Origin: a virus
DNA: 40,157 nt
Virus record (IMG/VR): IMGVR_UViG_3300033149_001491
Location: 1-40,157 of that record
Direction: 5' to 3' (one strand)
A program made the position numbers and the translations under genes. Positions within the stretch are counted from its first letter, which is position 1; each line of letters starts with the position of its first letter. Positions 34,280 to 39,893 of the stretch are shown here, piece by piece. Below the pieces are notes generated by a model. That model searched no databases. It saw nothing but the letters and a program-made list of their open reading frames with translations, and was not told the origin of the DNA.

Positions 34280-34817
34280 GTTTTTCCTCTCTTGACAGCC
34301 TAATCTCAAGGACAGTTTTTGTCCAATCCAGAGCATCCTCTCTAACCTTACCATCACCAGCCAATAACTGTCTGAGGAGGGCTAGGTGTTGTGGAGTGTA
34401 GAATTTCCTGATGATAGCTAGGTATTGCTGTTCCCTTTCATTAAGAGGTTTGCCGGTAGCATCCTTATACAGAACTTTGAAATCCTTGGTAAGGACAAGT
34501 TTGAAATTACGGGTGAATTCAATGTCCAGAAGTTGGTTGGATAAATCCTTTCTTACATCTGGTATCTTGGATACAAACTCCACAAAGTCAGGGTCATTTT
34601 GGGTCCAACGGGTGAGGGTTTTATCATGGATACCAGTCAGTCTTTTGGCCTCTACTCTGGAGAATCCTGCCACAAGATAGCCAAGGTAAGCTGCCTTCTT
34701 GTCTCCATCCATATACAGTGGCAGTAGGCTTTGTATCATACCTTCTGTAGGACTTGTCCCAGTCTGTTCCATCAACTCCGCACTATTCTCGGTTAAATTC
34801 CTAGAGTGCTTTGTCAT
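34272..34817 (-). CDS. Probable terminase small subunit
   Basis: 181 residues from ATG 34817, chosen because GAGGTGG precedes it and the promoter at 34836 would leave the longer frame untranscribed. A helix-turn-helix-like unit (YLVAGFSRVEAKRLTGI, then KTLTRWTQNDPDFVEF) is followed by helices for oligomerisation. Small terminases bind the packaging start site and hand DNA to the large subunit. The large subunit lies four small genes downstream. Confidence 0.65.
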   Translation of the reverse strand: MTKHSRNLTENSAELMEQTGTSPTEGMIQSLLPLYMDGDKKAAYLGYLVAGFSRVEAKRLTGIHDKTLTRWTQNDPDFVEFVSKIPDVRKDLSNQLLDIEFTRNFKLVLTKDFKVLYKDATGKPLNEREQQYLAIIRKFYTPQHLALLRQLLAGDGKVREDALDWTKTVLEIRLSREEKHG

Positions 34818-34835
34818 TATCCACCTCTTGTCTCT

Positions 34836-34864
34836 AGTATAGCACAAATAAGCTCAGATTGCAA
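34836..34864 (-). promoter_or_regulatory. Promoter with possible operator in the spacer
   Basis: Minus strand: TTGCAA (34864-34859), 17 bp, TGC before TATACT (34841-34836). The spacer holds TAGCACAAATAAGCTC (34840-34855, plus strand), which matches 12 of 16 bases of the operator family copy at 37182. A repressor there would block the packaging genes. Repeated element D lies just upstream. Confidence 0.65.
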
Positions 34865-34866
34865 GT

Positions 34867-34900
34867 TTAGCTTCAATATTTTTTAGTCTACTTATTAGAT
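34867..34900 (-). repeat. AT-rich repeated element, copy D
   Basis: Diverged copy: TTAGCTTCAATATTTTTT (34867-34884) matches the first block of copy C, and TTAGTCTACTTATTAGAT (34883-34900) is the core in reverse orientation. It ends next to the -35 box of the terminase promoter. Confidence 0.5.
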
Positions 34901-35352
34901 GAGTTTTGTATAGCAACCTTTAATTCTGTATACTTACCACCAAACCCATGTTCCATAAACTCACATCCTATGTGGCAACGCTGGCACACCCAAATACCCC
35001 ATTGTGGATTATCATCATCCCAATGGTGATAATGTAATCGTTTCTCAACAACTTTACCACATATCTCACAATATCCTGTCCAATCCCTCTTGCGTACCTT
35101 GCGATATTTACCGTTTATTATTAAAACATTGTGTCTATGATAATCCTTTTTATCTTTCCAAACCCTCTTTCTACCTCTACTGTTACCCTTCCTCCTCTCT
35201 CCATCAATACCCCATCTTTTGAAACTGATGCATTTCTCAGGGCTGGCACAAATCTGCTGGATTCTTTGTCTACTTACTCCACAAACATCAGCTATTTCCT
35301 GATAGGTAAGCCCTTCCTGCCTCATCCTCAAAACAATTTCCAACTTATTCAT
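34888..35352 (-). CDS. HTH-HNH protein beside the terminase
   Basis: 154 residues from ATG 35352, which lies six bases after the -10 box, so the mRNA would be essentially leaderless; an upstream ATG at 35376 lies inside the promoter. An N-terminal HTH (GLTYQEIADVCGVSRQRI) is followed by a basic linker and a C-terminal HNH nuclease (CEICGK, then HYHHWDDDNP and CQRCH). It could be a homing enzyme, a packaging cofactor or a regulator; the HTH and promoter control suggest a regulatory element. Confidence 0.75.
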   Translation of the reverse strand: MNKLEIVLRMRQEGLTYQEIADVCGVSRQRIQQICASPEKCISFKRWGIDGERRKGNSRGRKRVWKDKKDYHRHNVLIINGKYRKVRKRDWTGYCEICGKVVEKRLHYHHWDDDNPQWGIWVCQRCHIGCEFMEHGFGGKYTELKVAIQNSSNK

Positions 35353-35358
35353 ATCCCC

Positions 35359-35387
35359 ATTATAACACAATGTCAAATCTATCGCAA
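35359..35387 (-). promoter_or_regulatory. Divergent promoter, minus side
   Basis: Minus strand TTGCGA (35387-35382), 17 bp, TGT before TATAAT (35364-35359): an extended -10 promoter. The first base of ATG 35352 falls where transcription should start, six bases past the -10, implying a leaderless message like that of lambda cI from PRM. Confidence 0.7.
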
Positions 35388-35398
35388 CAAATTTGACA
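35371..35398. promoter_or_regulatory. Inverted-repeat operator candidate
   Basis: TGTCAAAT (35371-35378) and ATTTGACA (35391-35398) are perfect inverted arms separated by 12 bases, together spanning the -35 box and part of the spacer of the promoter at 35359. This geometry suits a dimeric repressor. Confidence 0.6.
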
Positions 35399-35410
35399 CA
35401 CTTTAGAAAT

Positions 35411-35438
35411 ATATTTTAGTCTATCTAATACTATTTAT
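35411..35438 (-). repeat. AT-rich repeated element, copy E
   Basis: On the minus strand it reads AATAGTATTAGATAGACTAA, identical to copy C. It lies exactly between the divergent promoters at 35359 and 35461, so one bound protein could act on both. Confidence 0.65.
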
Positions 35439-35460
35439 ACTAATAGAATATTCCAGGCAC

Positions 35461-35489
35461 TTGACAAGTTTCTTCCATTATGCTACAAT
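35461..35489 (+). promoter_or_regulatory. Divergent promoter, plus side
   Basis: TTGACA (35461-35466), 17 bp, TGC before TACAAT (35484-35489). It launches the plus-strand unit. Transcription should begin near 35496, which is also the first base of the first ATG. Confidence 0.75.
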
Positions 35490-35495
35490 ATAAAT

Positions 35496-35735
35496 ATGAA
35501 GCTATGTAGTGAGATGGAGAGGAGGGGAATTAAAGACCCTGATTCACGGGAAGGTGTAGATTGCTGCCTCAATTGTGGATTGGGATTCTGTGAGATAGAG
35601 GTAGGAAAAGATAGGGGGGTAATTTACAGAAGGAAGCAGCAGGCGAGACAGTTAGCTGAGGAAGGATTAACACTGGAGGAAATTGCCAAAGAACTCATAG
35701 TAAGTGTCCGGACAGTTCGGAGGTATTTGGCATGA
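35496..35735 (+). CDS. HTH regulator with N-terminal cysteine cluster
   Basis: 79 residues from ATG 35496, six bases after the -10 box; ATG 35514 is an alternative with a weak ribosome-binding site. Cysteines (CCLNCGLGFC near 23-32) probably bind zinc. The C-terminal HTH (QLAEEGLTLEEIAKELIVSVRTVRRYL) resembles sigma-region-4 or resolvase-type helices. As the first gene of the plus-strand unit it may regulate the divergent promoters, as Cro or CI do in lambda. That is inference. Confidence 0.65.
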   Translation: MKLCSEMERRGIKDPDSREGVDCCLNCGLGFCEIEVGKDRGVIYRRKQQARQLAEEGLTLEEIAKELIVSVRTVRRYLA

Positions 35736-35977
35736 TAGGGACAATGAGTAATATGACTGGATGGGGCTACTATATGCAGAGTAGTAATATGGAAATAGAT
35801 GAACTGGGCAGCCAGCTCTCCGTGGAGATTGGTTGTGCTGTTCATTATCCAGCTTTTGGTAAAAAGTTGTTTGAATGTGAGTGTGGAGTCGTATTTCCTA
35901 CTTATCTGGTTAAGGGTAGGAATTGGGACTTAATTAGAAGGAAGCATGAGGAAGAAAGGAGATATAGCATTGTCTAA
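35732..35977 (+). CDS. Small hypothetical protein with cysteine pair
   Basis: 81 residues, overlapping the upstream stop (ATGA). The centre has FECECGVVFPTYLVKGRNWDLI, a short pattern (C-x-CG, strand, basic helix) found in small phage proteins. Function unknown. Confidence 0.6.
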   Translation: MIGTMSNMTGWGYYMQSSNMEIDELGSQLSVEIGCAVHYPAFGKKLFECECGVVFPTYLVKGRNWDLIRRKHEEERRYSIV

Positions 35978-36113
35978 GTTAAGGCTTGCTATTTGTCCTG
36001 GTTGTGGTAAGGCTATTAACAGGCATGATGGCAGGAGGATTACTTTAACTCATAGAGTTACTAAGGCTGAGATTACTTACCATCTTAAATGTTATCAGGA
36101 GACAGGACATTGA
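35970..36113 (+). CDS. Small zinc-knuckle protein
   Basis: 47 residues from a TTG at 35970, chosen for AAAGGAG eight bases upstream; ATG 35946 is in frame too. CPGCGKAI and a later H-x2-KCY suggest a zinc site. It overlaps both neighbours by a few bases. Confidence 0.5.
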   Translation: MSKLRLAICPGCGKAINRHDGRRITLTHRVTKAEITYHLKCYQETGH

Positions 36114-36247
36114 TAGAACTGTGTATATATTATACTACTACTGGCTATCCATCCTTTAAGCCTAAATGCCTTAAAGGTATGAAAGCATCCTTAAAATGTC
36201 ATAGCTGGAATAAACAATGCCCTTGTTATGAGGTTTCTGGTAAATGA
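36110..36247 (+). CDS. Small cysteine-rich protein
   Basis: 45 residues from a TTG start with CAGGAGACAG upstream. Five cysteines (positions 5, 20, 30, 37 and 39) and basic residues; it could bind a metal. It begins within the previous stop, and its stop overlaps the following ATG. Confidence 0.45.
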   Translation: MIELCIYYTTTGYPSFKPKCLKGMKASLKCHSWNKQCPCYEVSGK

Positions 36248-36675
36248 CTATTCCAAATGTCACCTTTCGCTGGTGCGGTAAGCAGGCTACCTGTAAATGG
36301 TGTGAACAGCAAATAGAGGTAGCACAGCCAATGGTAGTTGTTTTCTTTTGGAACAAAGGTGCTGATGGGAGGAGATGGAATGTCCAGCAATGCTATCATC
36401 CAGAATGTTGGCTTAAACAGGGTTATGACTATTTGGATATGAATCCTTATGTAGCTCCGGTAAGGAGTAGGCCAAGGTTGGAACTCAATGATAAGGATAA
36501 GCAACAGAGATACCTATTAACTAGGCGGTATCATTCCTGCATACAGAGACTTAATAGGCTGGATAATGGCTCAGAGCCACTTAGGGTATTAGAGTTGGAA
36601 TGTCAAATGGCTGACTTAATGTTGGAGATGAGAAAGGTTGGAGGAGTGCCGAAGAAATGGCTAGAGAGGCTATAA
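36244..36675 (+). CDS. Zinc-finger hypothetical protein
   Basis: 143 residues. Residues about 17-56 hold CKWCEQQI, a strand-rich middle and CYHPECWLKQGYDYL: a zinc finger of a type seen in phage proteins, resembling PARP-type fingers only loosely. The C-terminal half is charged helices. Translationally coupled to both neighbours. Confidence 0.6.
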   Translation: MTIPNVTFRWCGKQATCKWCEQQIEVAQPMVVVFFWNKGADGRRWNVQQCYHPECWLKQGYDYLDMNPYVAPVRSRPRLELNDKDKQQRYLLTRRYHSCIQRLNRLDNGSEPLRVLELECQMADLMLEMRKVGGVPKKWLERL

Positions 36676-36899
36676 CCAAGCAGTTTAACGGCAGCAAATA
36701 CCAATGCTACCTGGCTGGTAACAGCTGGCGTTGTCCTGATGCGCCTATCAATCCTGAGATACCGTTACAGGTTCAGCATAATACTGGTGCCCATCATTGG
36801 CTGCCATTCAGGGCAGGCAAGGCTAATGAGTTTTACTGTCTGTATTGCTTTGAGATAAGGAAGTTCAAAATACACTGGGATGGAGGTAAGAAAGAATGA
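36657..36899 (+). CDS. Small cysteine-containing protein
   Basis: 80 residues with CYLAGNSWRCP and, later, CLYCFEIRKFKIHW: a possible zinc site built from two short knuckles around a His-rich middle (HNTGAHHWLPF). It starts 19 bases before the end of the upstream gene. Function unknown. Confidence 0.55.
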   Translation: MAREAITKQFNGSKYQCYLAGNSWRCPDAPINPEIPLQVQHNTGAHHWLPFRAGKANEFYCLYCFEIRKFKIHWDGGKKE

Positions 36900-37066
36900 C
36901 TAGGCTTGAAATCCTCAGAACCCTCTACCAAACAGGATTTACCCTCCAACTTGGACATCGGGCTTATGGCCTCCACCCATTACGCTGGATTGGTAGGCAT
37001 TACCTCAAATCTAACTCCAACAACTTCCCATGGATTTATAGGAAATTGGAAAATCTAAAAATTTGA
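36896..37066 (+). CDS. Small basic hypothetical protein
   Basis: 56 residues, basic and aromatic (HPLRWIGRHYLKSN), with no cysteines. The ATG overlaps the previous stop. It is the last gene before a 367-base non-coding region. No family recognised. Confidence 0.5.
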   Translation: MTRLEILRTLYQTGFTLQLGHRAYGLHPLRWIGRHYLKSNSNNFPWIYRKLENLKI

Positions 37067-37136
37067 AATTTCCAGAGTGGATATAGAAAAATAAAAACCT
37101 ATCTCTAATTGCCTTGACCCGTGCCTAGATGGAAGG

Positions 37137-37197
37137 TAGAACAAATGTTCTTATGCTGGCAGGGTAGAACAGATGAGCTAATAGAACATTTGTGCTA
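37137..37197. promoter_or_regulatory. Cluster of three related palindromic operators
   Basis: TAGAACAAATGTTCTT (37137), TAGAACAGATGAGCTA (37165) and TAGAACATTTGTGCTA (37182) share the form TAGAACAnnTGnnCT. The first also fits the Gram-positive LexA form GAACn4GTTC (37139-37150). They stand 46-106 bp upstream of the -35 box of the promoter at 37243. Confidence 0.7.
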
Positions 37198-37242
37198 AAA
37201 TGAGCCGAAAGTATCAACCTTGCGGGCTGAGCATCCGTCCTA

Positions 37243-37271
37243 TTGACAAGTATGTCCTATTGTGCTAGACT
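37243..37271 (+). promoter_or_regulatory. Sigma-70 promoter of the structured leader
   Basis: TTGACA (37243-37248), 17 bp, TGC before TAGACT (37266-37271). Transcription should start near 37279, exactly where the first leader hairpin begins. The -10 is weaker than in the other promoters. Confidence 0.65.
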
Positions 37272-37278
37272 ATACATA

Positions 37279-37433
37279 GTGAGTATAGACTCACAAGCTG
37301 GCTGGAAGTGGTAATAGCCAACTAGCACGTTAACAAAGCTGATAGTCCTTCATAAAGACAATTCAGCTATGAATAGCGAATTACTCTAGCTGCTAGGGCA
37401 TAGGAGTAATACAGAAAAAGGAGTGTTACTACT
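37279..37433 (+). ncRNA. Structured 5' leader RNA with several hairpins
   Basis: In about 155 bases before the ATG at 37434: GTGAGT/ACTCAC with a 4-base loop (37279-37294), TGGCT/AGCCA (37299-37320), AGCTGA/TCAGCT (37337-37368) and ATTACTC/GAGTAAT (37380-37410), all perfect arms. The last hairpin stops about 10 bases before AAAAAGGAG. It could regulate translation, stabilise the message or be released as a small RNA. It matches no riboswitch class I recognise. Confidence 0.5.
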
Positions 37434-37610
37434 ATGCGAACAAGCTATTGTGTATACTTCCGCATTAAGGGTCAATCTACTGGTACTCTAGAAGTACCAG
37501 ACTTCACATACCAGCAAGCACTCAAACGTGCTAGGGAATTATCCAAGTATTCAGACACAGAATCTATCATCATACTACAGGAAGTAGAACACGTTAAACA
37601 ACCAGGATAG
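37434..37610 (+). CDS. Small hypothetical protein behind the structured leader
   Basis: 58 residues. A strand start (SYCVYFRIKGQ), TGTLEVPDF, then a helix (YQQALKRARELSKY) and a strand: a small alpha-beta fold. AAAAAGGAG lies about 12 bases before the ATG. No family recognised. Its long, folded leader and operator cluster suggest it is tightly regulated. Confidence 0.6.
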   Translation: MRTSYCVYFRIKGQSTGTLEVPDFTYQQALKRARELSKYSDTESIIILQEVEHVKQPG

Positions 37611-37679
37611 ATGAGCAAGCTCCTATGTCCTATCAGCTAGAGTAAAATCCAAATTGCTATTCCAAATAGTGAGGTTACA

Positions 37680-38201
37680 ATGGCAGAGCAAACACTTGAA
37701 CAAATCAAGGCACAGATTGCAGACTGCATAGCCAAAGGTGATGACGCTGGGATGATGGAAGCTATTAAACAGCTAAACAAAATGAAGGCTGAAATCACCA
37801 AAGCTGCACAAGAACAGGCTAGGAAGGAAGCCGAAGCATTAGCCGGAGCAAGGGAGAAGCTGGCTACATCAATCTACAAAGCTGTAAGGCAAATTCCAGA
37901 TGTTCTTAACCAGCTAACCGCAGTCAAAGCTACAGGCTTTACATTCAAGCTGGACACAGAGGAAATCCAGTATAAGAGTGTAGCCCTGGCAGTCCCAGCA
38001 GTCAAGCAATCAAGAGGTGGTGGCGGCGGCAAAAGCACCGCCGAATACGGTGTGAGCCTATCTGATATCTTTGACAGGTTTGCCACAGACGAGGATAAGG
38101 CAAAGCTGAAAGCTGCGGAAAGCAATTCAGCACAATGGAGTATTAAAAATGCCGTCAAAAAGCGGGCAATTGCCGAAGGAAAGCTTCAACCTGTAAAGTA
38201 G
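37680..38201 (+). CDS. Hypothetical protein with helical and Gly-rich parts
   Basis: 173 residues. N-terminal helices (about 1-60, Gln/Ala/Lys-rich), a beta-type middle (GFTFKLDTEEIQYKSVAL), a glycine linker (SRGGGGGKS), then a helical C-terminus with basic residues. GAGGTTACA precedes the ATG. It is followed directly by a strong terminator, so with the upstream small gene it forms a short unit of its own. No family recognised; nucleic-acid binding is a guess. Confidence 0.6.
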   Translation: MAEQTLEQIKAQIADCIAKGDDAGMMEAIKQLNKMKAEITKAAQEQARKEAEALAGAREKLATSIYKAVRQIPDVLNQLTAVKATGFTFKLDTEEIQYKSVALAVPAVKQSRGGGGGKSTAEYGVSLSDIFDRFATDEDKAKLKAAESNSAQWSIKNAVKKRAIAEGKLQPVK

Positions 38202-38212
38202 CCAAATTGAGG

Positions 38213-38243
38213 AACCGAGGATTAGTTGCCATCCTCGGTTTTT
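38213..38243 (+). terminator. Intrinsic terminator
   Basis: AACCGAGGAT (38213-38222) pairs perfectly with ATCCTCGGTT (38231-38240) over an 8-base loop, followed by a T-run to 38243. This is a textbook Rho-independent terminator, right after the 37680 gene. Confidence 0.9.
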
Positions 38244-38255
38244 CTATGCCTAAAA

Positions 38256-38315
38256 TAGGAACATTGGCTAGGTACTAAAGGAATAATGGCAGAACATATT
38301 AGAACATTTGAGCTA
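38256..38315. promoter_or_regulatory. Operator-like sites upstream of the GIY-YIG promoter
   Basis: TAGAACATTTGAGCTA (38300-38315) matches the copy at 37182 in 15 of 16 positions, and TAGGAACATTGGCTA (38256-38270) is a looser relative. An overlapping half-site (AGAACAT, 38291-38297) lies beside the first. They stand 30-90 bp upstream of the -35 box. Confidence 0.6.
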
Positions 38316-38345
38316 TTGCCAGTATCAAGCTGAAAACCACAGCTA

Positions 38346-38374
38346 TTGACAATTGCAATAGTTTATGTTATAAT
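38346..38374 (+). promoter_or_regulatory. Consensus sigma-70 promoter
   Basis: TTGACA (38346-38351), 17 bp, TGT before TATAAT (38369-38374), a perfect match with an extended -10. The start of transcription falls near 38381, only about three bases before the ATG at 38384, so this message is nearly leaderless. Confidence 0.85.
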
Positions 38375-38383
38375 ACAGGTAGA

Positions 38384-38728
38384 ATGTATAATGATAGGTT
38401 TATAGTCTATATCCTACACTTTGACCGGCCATACTGGCAAGCTGGTAAGGCTAATTGCCAGCATTATGTCGGTTATACCAAAGACTTGCCAGCCAGGCTG
38501 GACAAACACCGGCAAGGTAATGGCTCCAAGCTGGTAAGATATGCCAATAATCAAGGGATACAATGGCAGTTAGTTTTACAGGAAGATTATCCTGACCGGT
38601 CATCGGCTATGAAGCGGGAATTACAGATTAAGAGGAATGGTGGAGGTAAGAGGTTATGTCCGATATGTCGGCACCTGGAGCTGGACTATAAGGACATATC
38701 AGCAGTAATGCAGGAGGCTAACCCATGA
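38384..38728 (+). CDS. GIY-YIG endonuclease
   Basis: 114 residues. IVYILHF near the start and HYVGYTKDLPARLDKH are the GIY and YIG elements, with the conserved Arg in the following helix; a later ELQIKR helix closes the fold, as in the short UPF0213/YhbQ-like type. A CPICRH end could bind zinc. It cuts or nicks DNA; freestanding phage copies can be homing enzymes. First gene after a perfect promoter. Confidence 0.85.
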   Translation: MYNDRFIVYILHFDRPYWQAGKANCQHYVGYTKDLPARLDKHRQGNGSKLVRYANNQGIQWQLVLQEDYPDRSSAMKRELQIKRNGGGKRLCPICRHLELDYKDISAVMQEANP

Positions 38729-38856
38729 CCATAAATAAGCTGGTTAATTACGGCATAGGTATCAAGACTACAACCTATTTCAAACTGATGTATCCTATCT
38801 ATACTGGTGTTAGGGAATATGGCATAATGCACGTGGCAGTATTTGGTATTAACTAG
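38725..38856 (+). CDS. Small hypothetical protein
   Basis: 43 residues, Tyr- and Gly-rich with mostly strand-like segments. The ATG overlaps the GIY-YIG stop and CAGGAGGCTAACC precedes it. Ends in TAG. No family recognised. Confidence 0.5.
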   Translation: MTINKLVNYGIGIKTTTYFKLMYPIYTGVREYGIMHVAVFGIN

Positions 38857-38869
38857 CTGGAGGTAAGCC

Positions 38870-39067
38870 ATGCTAACAGTTGAGGATACAATCCTATACC
38901 AGCATGAGTCAAAGCCAAGTATTAAGACTATAGCAGCCCATGTCAAGACGAAGCCAAAGCCTAGATACTCTGATGGTATTAGACATCCAATAACTATCAT
39001 CTATCCTAATGGCACCAGAGAGGTCAGGCTTGGTGGTAAAGTTATTAGGGAAAGGAGGTTACAATGA
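38870..39067 (+). CDS. Small basic hypothetical protein
   Basis: 65 residues, basic and beta-rich toward the end (HPITIIYPNGTREVRLGGKVI). CTGGAGGTAAG precedes the ATG. Its stop overlaps the next ATG. Function unknown. Confidence 0.6.
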   Translation: MLTVEDTILYQHESKPSIKTIAAHVKTKPKPRYSDGIRHPITIIYPNGTREVRLGGKVIRERRLQ

Positions 39068-39270
39068 TTAAGAAAGGGACCAAAGTCAGAATACTTAACT
39101 CTAATGGAGCACCATGTAAACCAGGAGACACGGCTATCATAGATTCCAGGTCTATATGCAATGGCAAACCCGAAAAGGAAGATGGCCGTGCTGTGTACAA
39201 GGCCACCCTGCCTGACTGTCCGAGACAGACCTGGTTTTTCACCACACGTCATTTTGAGGTAATGGAATAA
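39064..39270 (+). CDS. Small SH3-like hypothetical protein
   Basis: 68 residues. The start KKGTKVRILNSNG, then CKPGDTAII, and the end TWFFTTRHFEVM resemble a small SH3-type barrel common in tiny phage proteins. AAAGGAGG lies before the ATG, which overlaps the preceding stop. Role unknown. Confidence 0.6.
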   Translation: MIKKGTKVRILNSNGAPCKPGDTAIIDSRSICNGKPEKEDGRAVYKATLPDCPRQTWFFTTRHFEVME

Positions 39271-39288
39271 GGAAAGGAGGTAATACCA

Positions 39289-39437
39289 ATGTCCGGACAA
39301 AACATCTTATCCAAAGCTGCAACCACTATTGAGATGATTCCGTGCCGATTCAAGACCGGCTCCACTGGCTTCCGTGGCCCAAGTACCAAGTCCAGGTCAT
39401 AGCTGTCAAGGTTGGTAGCAAGCCTGAGTCCAAGTAA
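39289..39437 (+). pseudogene. Small phage gene, apparently frameshifted
   Basis: ATG 39289, with AAAGGAGG upstream, opens a 37-codon frame stopping at TAG 39400-39402; it contains an EMIPCRFKTGSTGFRG-type start. The reading frame -1 to it continues to TAA 39435-39437 with a coding-like tail (KYQVQVIAVKVGSKPESK). I recall full-length phage proteins joining these two parts, so a small indel, sequencing error or programmed shift is likely. No clear slippery heptamer is seen. Confidence 0.5.
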
Positions 39438-39447
39438 GGAGGATACT

Positions 39448-39882
39448 ATGGCAGAGCCAAGCAAAAAATCACCGGAGATGGAGAAGCTGATAGATGCCTT
39501 TAATCCATCAGGCAGGAAACGGGTAGATTCCATCAAATCCGGTATTTGCGCATGGTGTGGCAAACAGGCAACAAAGTTTAGGGATGAGTTATCTAGGAAG
39601 GAATATACCATCTCCGGATTCTGTCAGGATTGCCAAGATAAAACTTTTGGGACTGGTGAACAGCCTGATGTTGAAGTAACTACTCTACAACGCCCAACCT
39701 GGGGATATTGTGTTATGAAATGTTTGCGTGACCTTCATAACAAGGATTATGCCCACTTACCAGACTTTGCCACCGCTGAGGAGCATGGTATAGGTAAGCC
39801 AGTTACACTAAGAACTGGTACTGGTGAGGAAGTATGTCAATTGCCTTGGGGTGAGTTTAAGAGTGTATATGTTATAGATTAA
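39448..39882 (+). CDS. Zinc-finger hypothetical protein, phage family
   Basis: 144 residues from ATG 39448, chosen for AAGGAGGATACT upstream. The centre CAWCGKQATKFRDELS and then TISGFCQDCQDKTFG form a C-x2-C/C-x2-C zinc finger I have often seen in phage proteins of unknown function. The C-terminus is mixed alpha-beta (for example GKPVTLRTGTGEEV). Possibly a DNA- or protein-binding accessory factor. Confidence 0.7.
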   Translation: MAEPSKKSPEMEKLIDAFNPSGRKRVDSIKSGICAWCGKQATKFRDELSRKEYTISGFCQDCQDKTFGTGEQPDVEVTTLQRPTWGYCVMKCLRDLHNKDYAHLPDFATAEEHGIGKPVTLRTGTGEEVCQLPWGEFKSVYVID

Positions 39883-39893
39883 GGAGGTGGATA

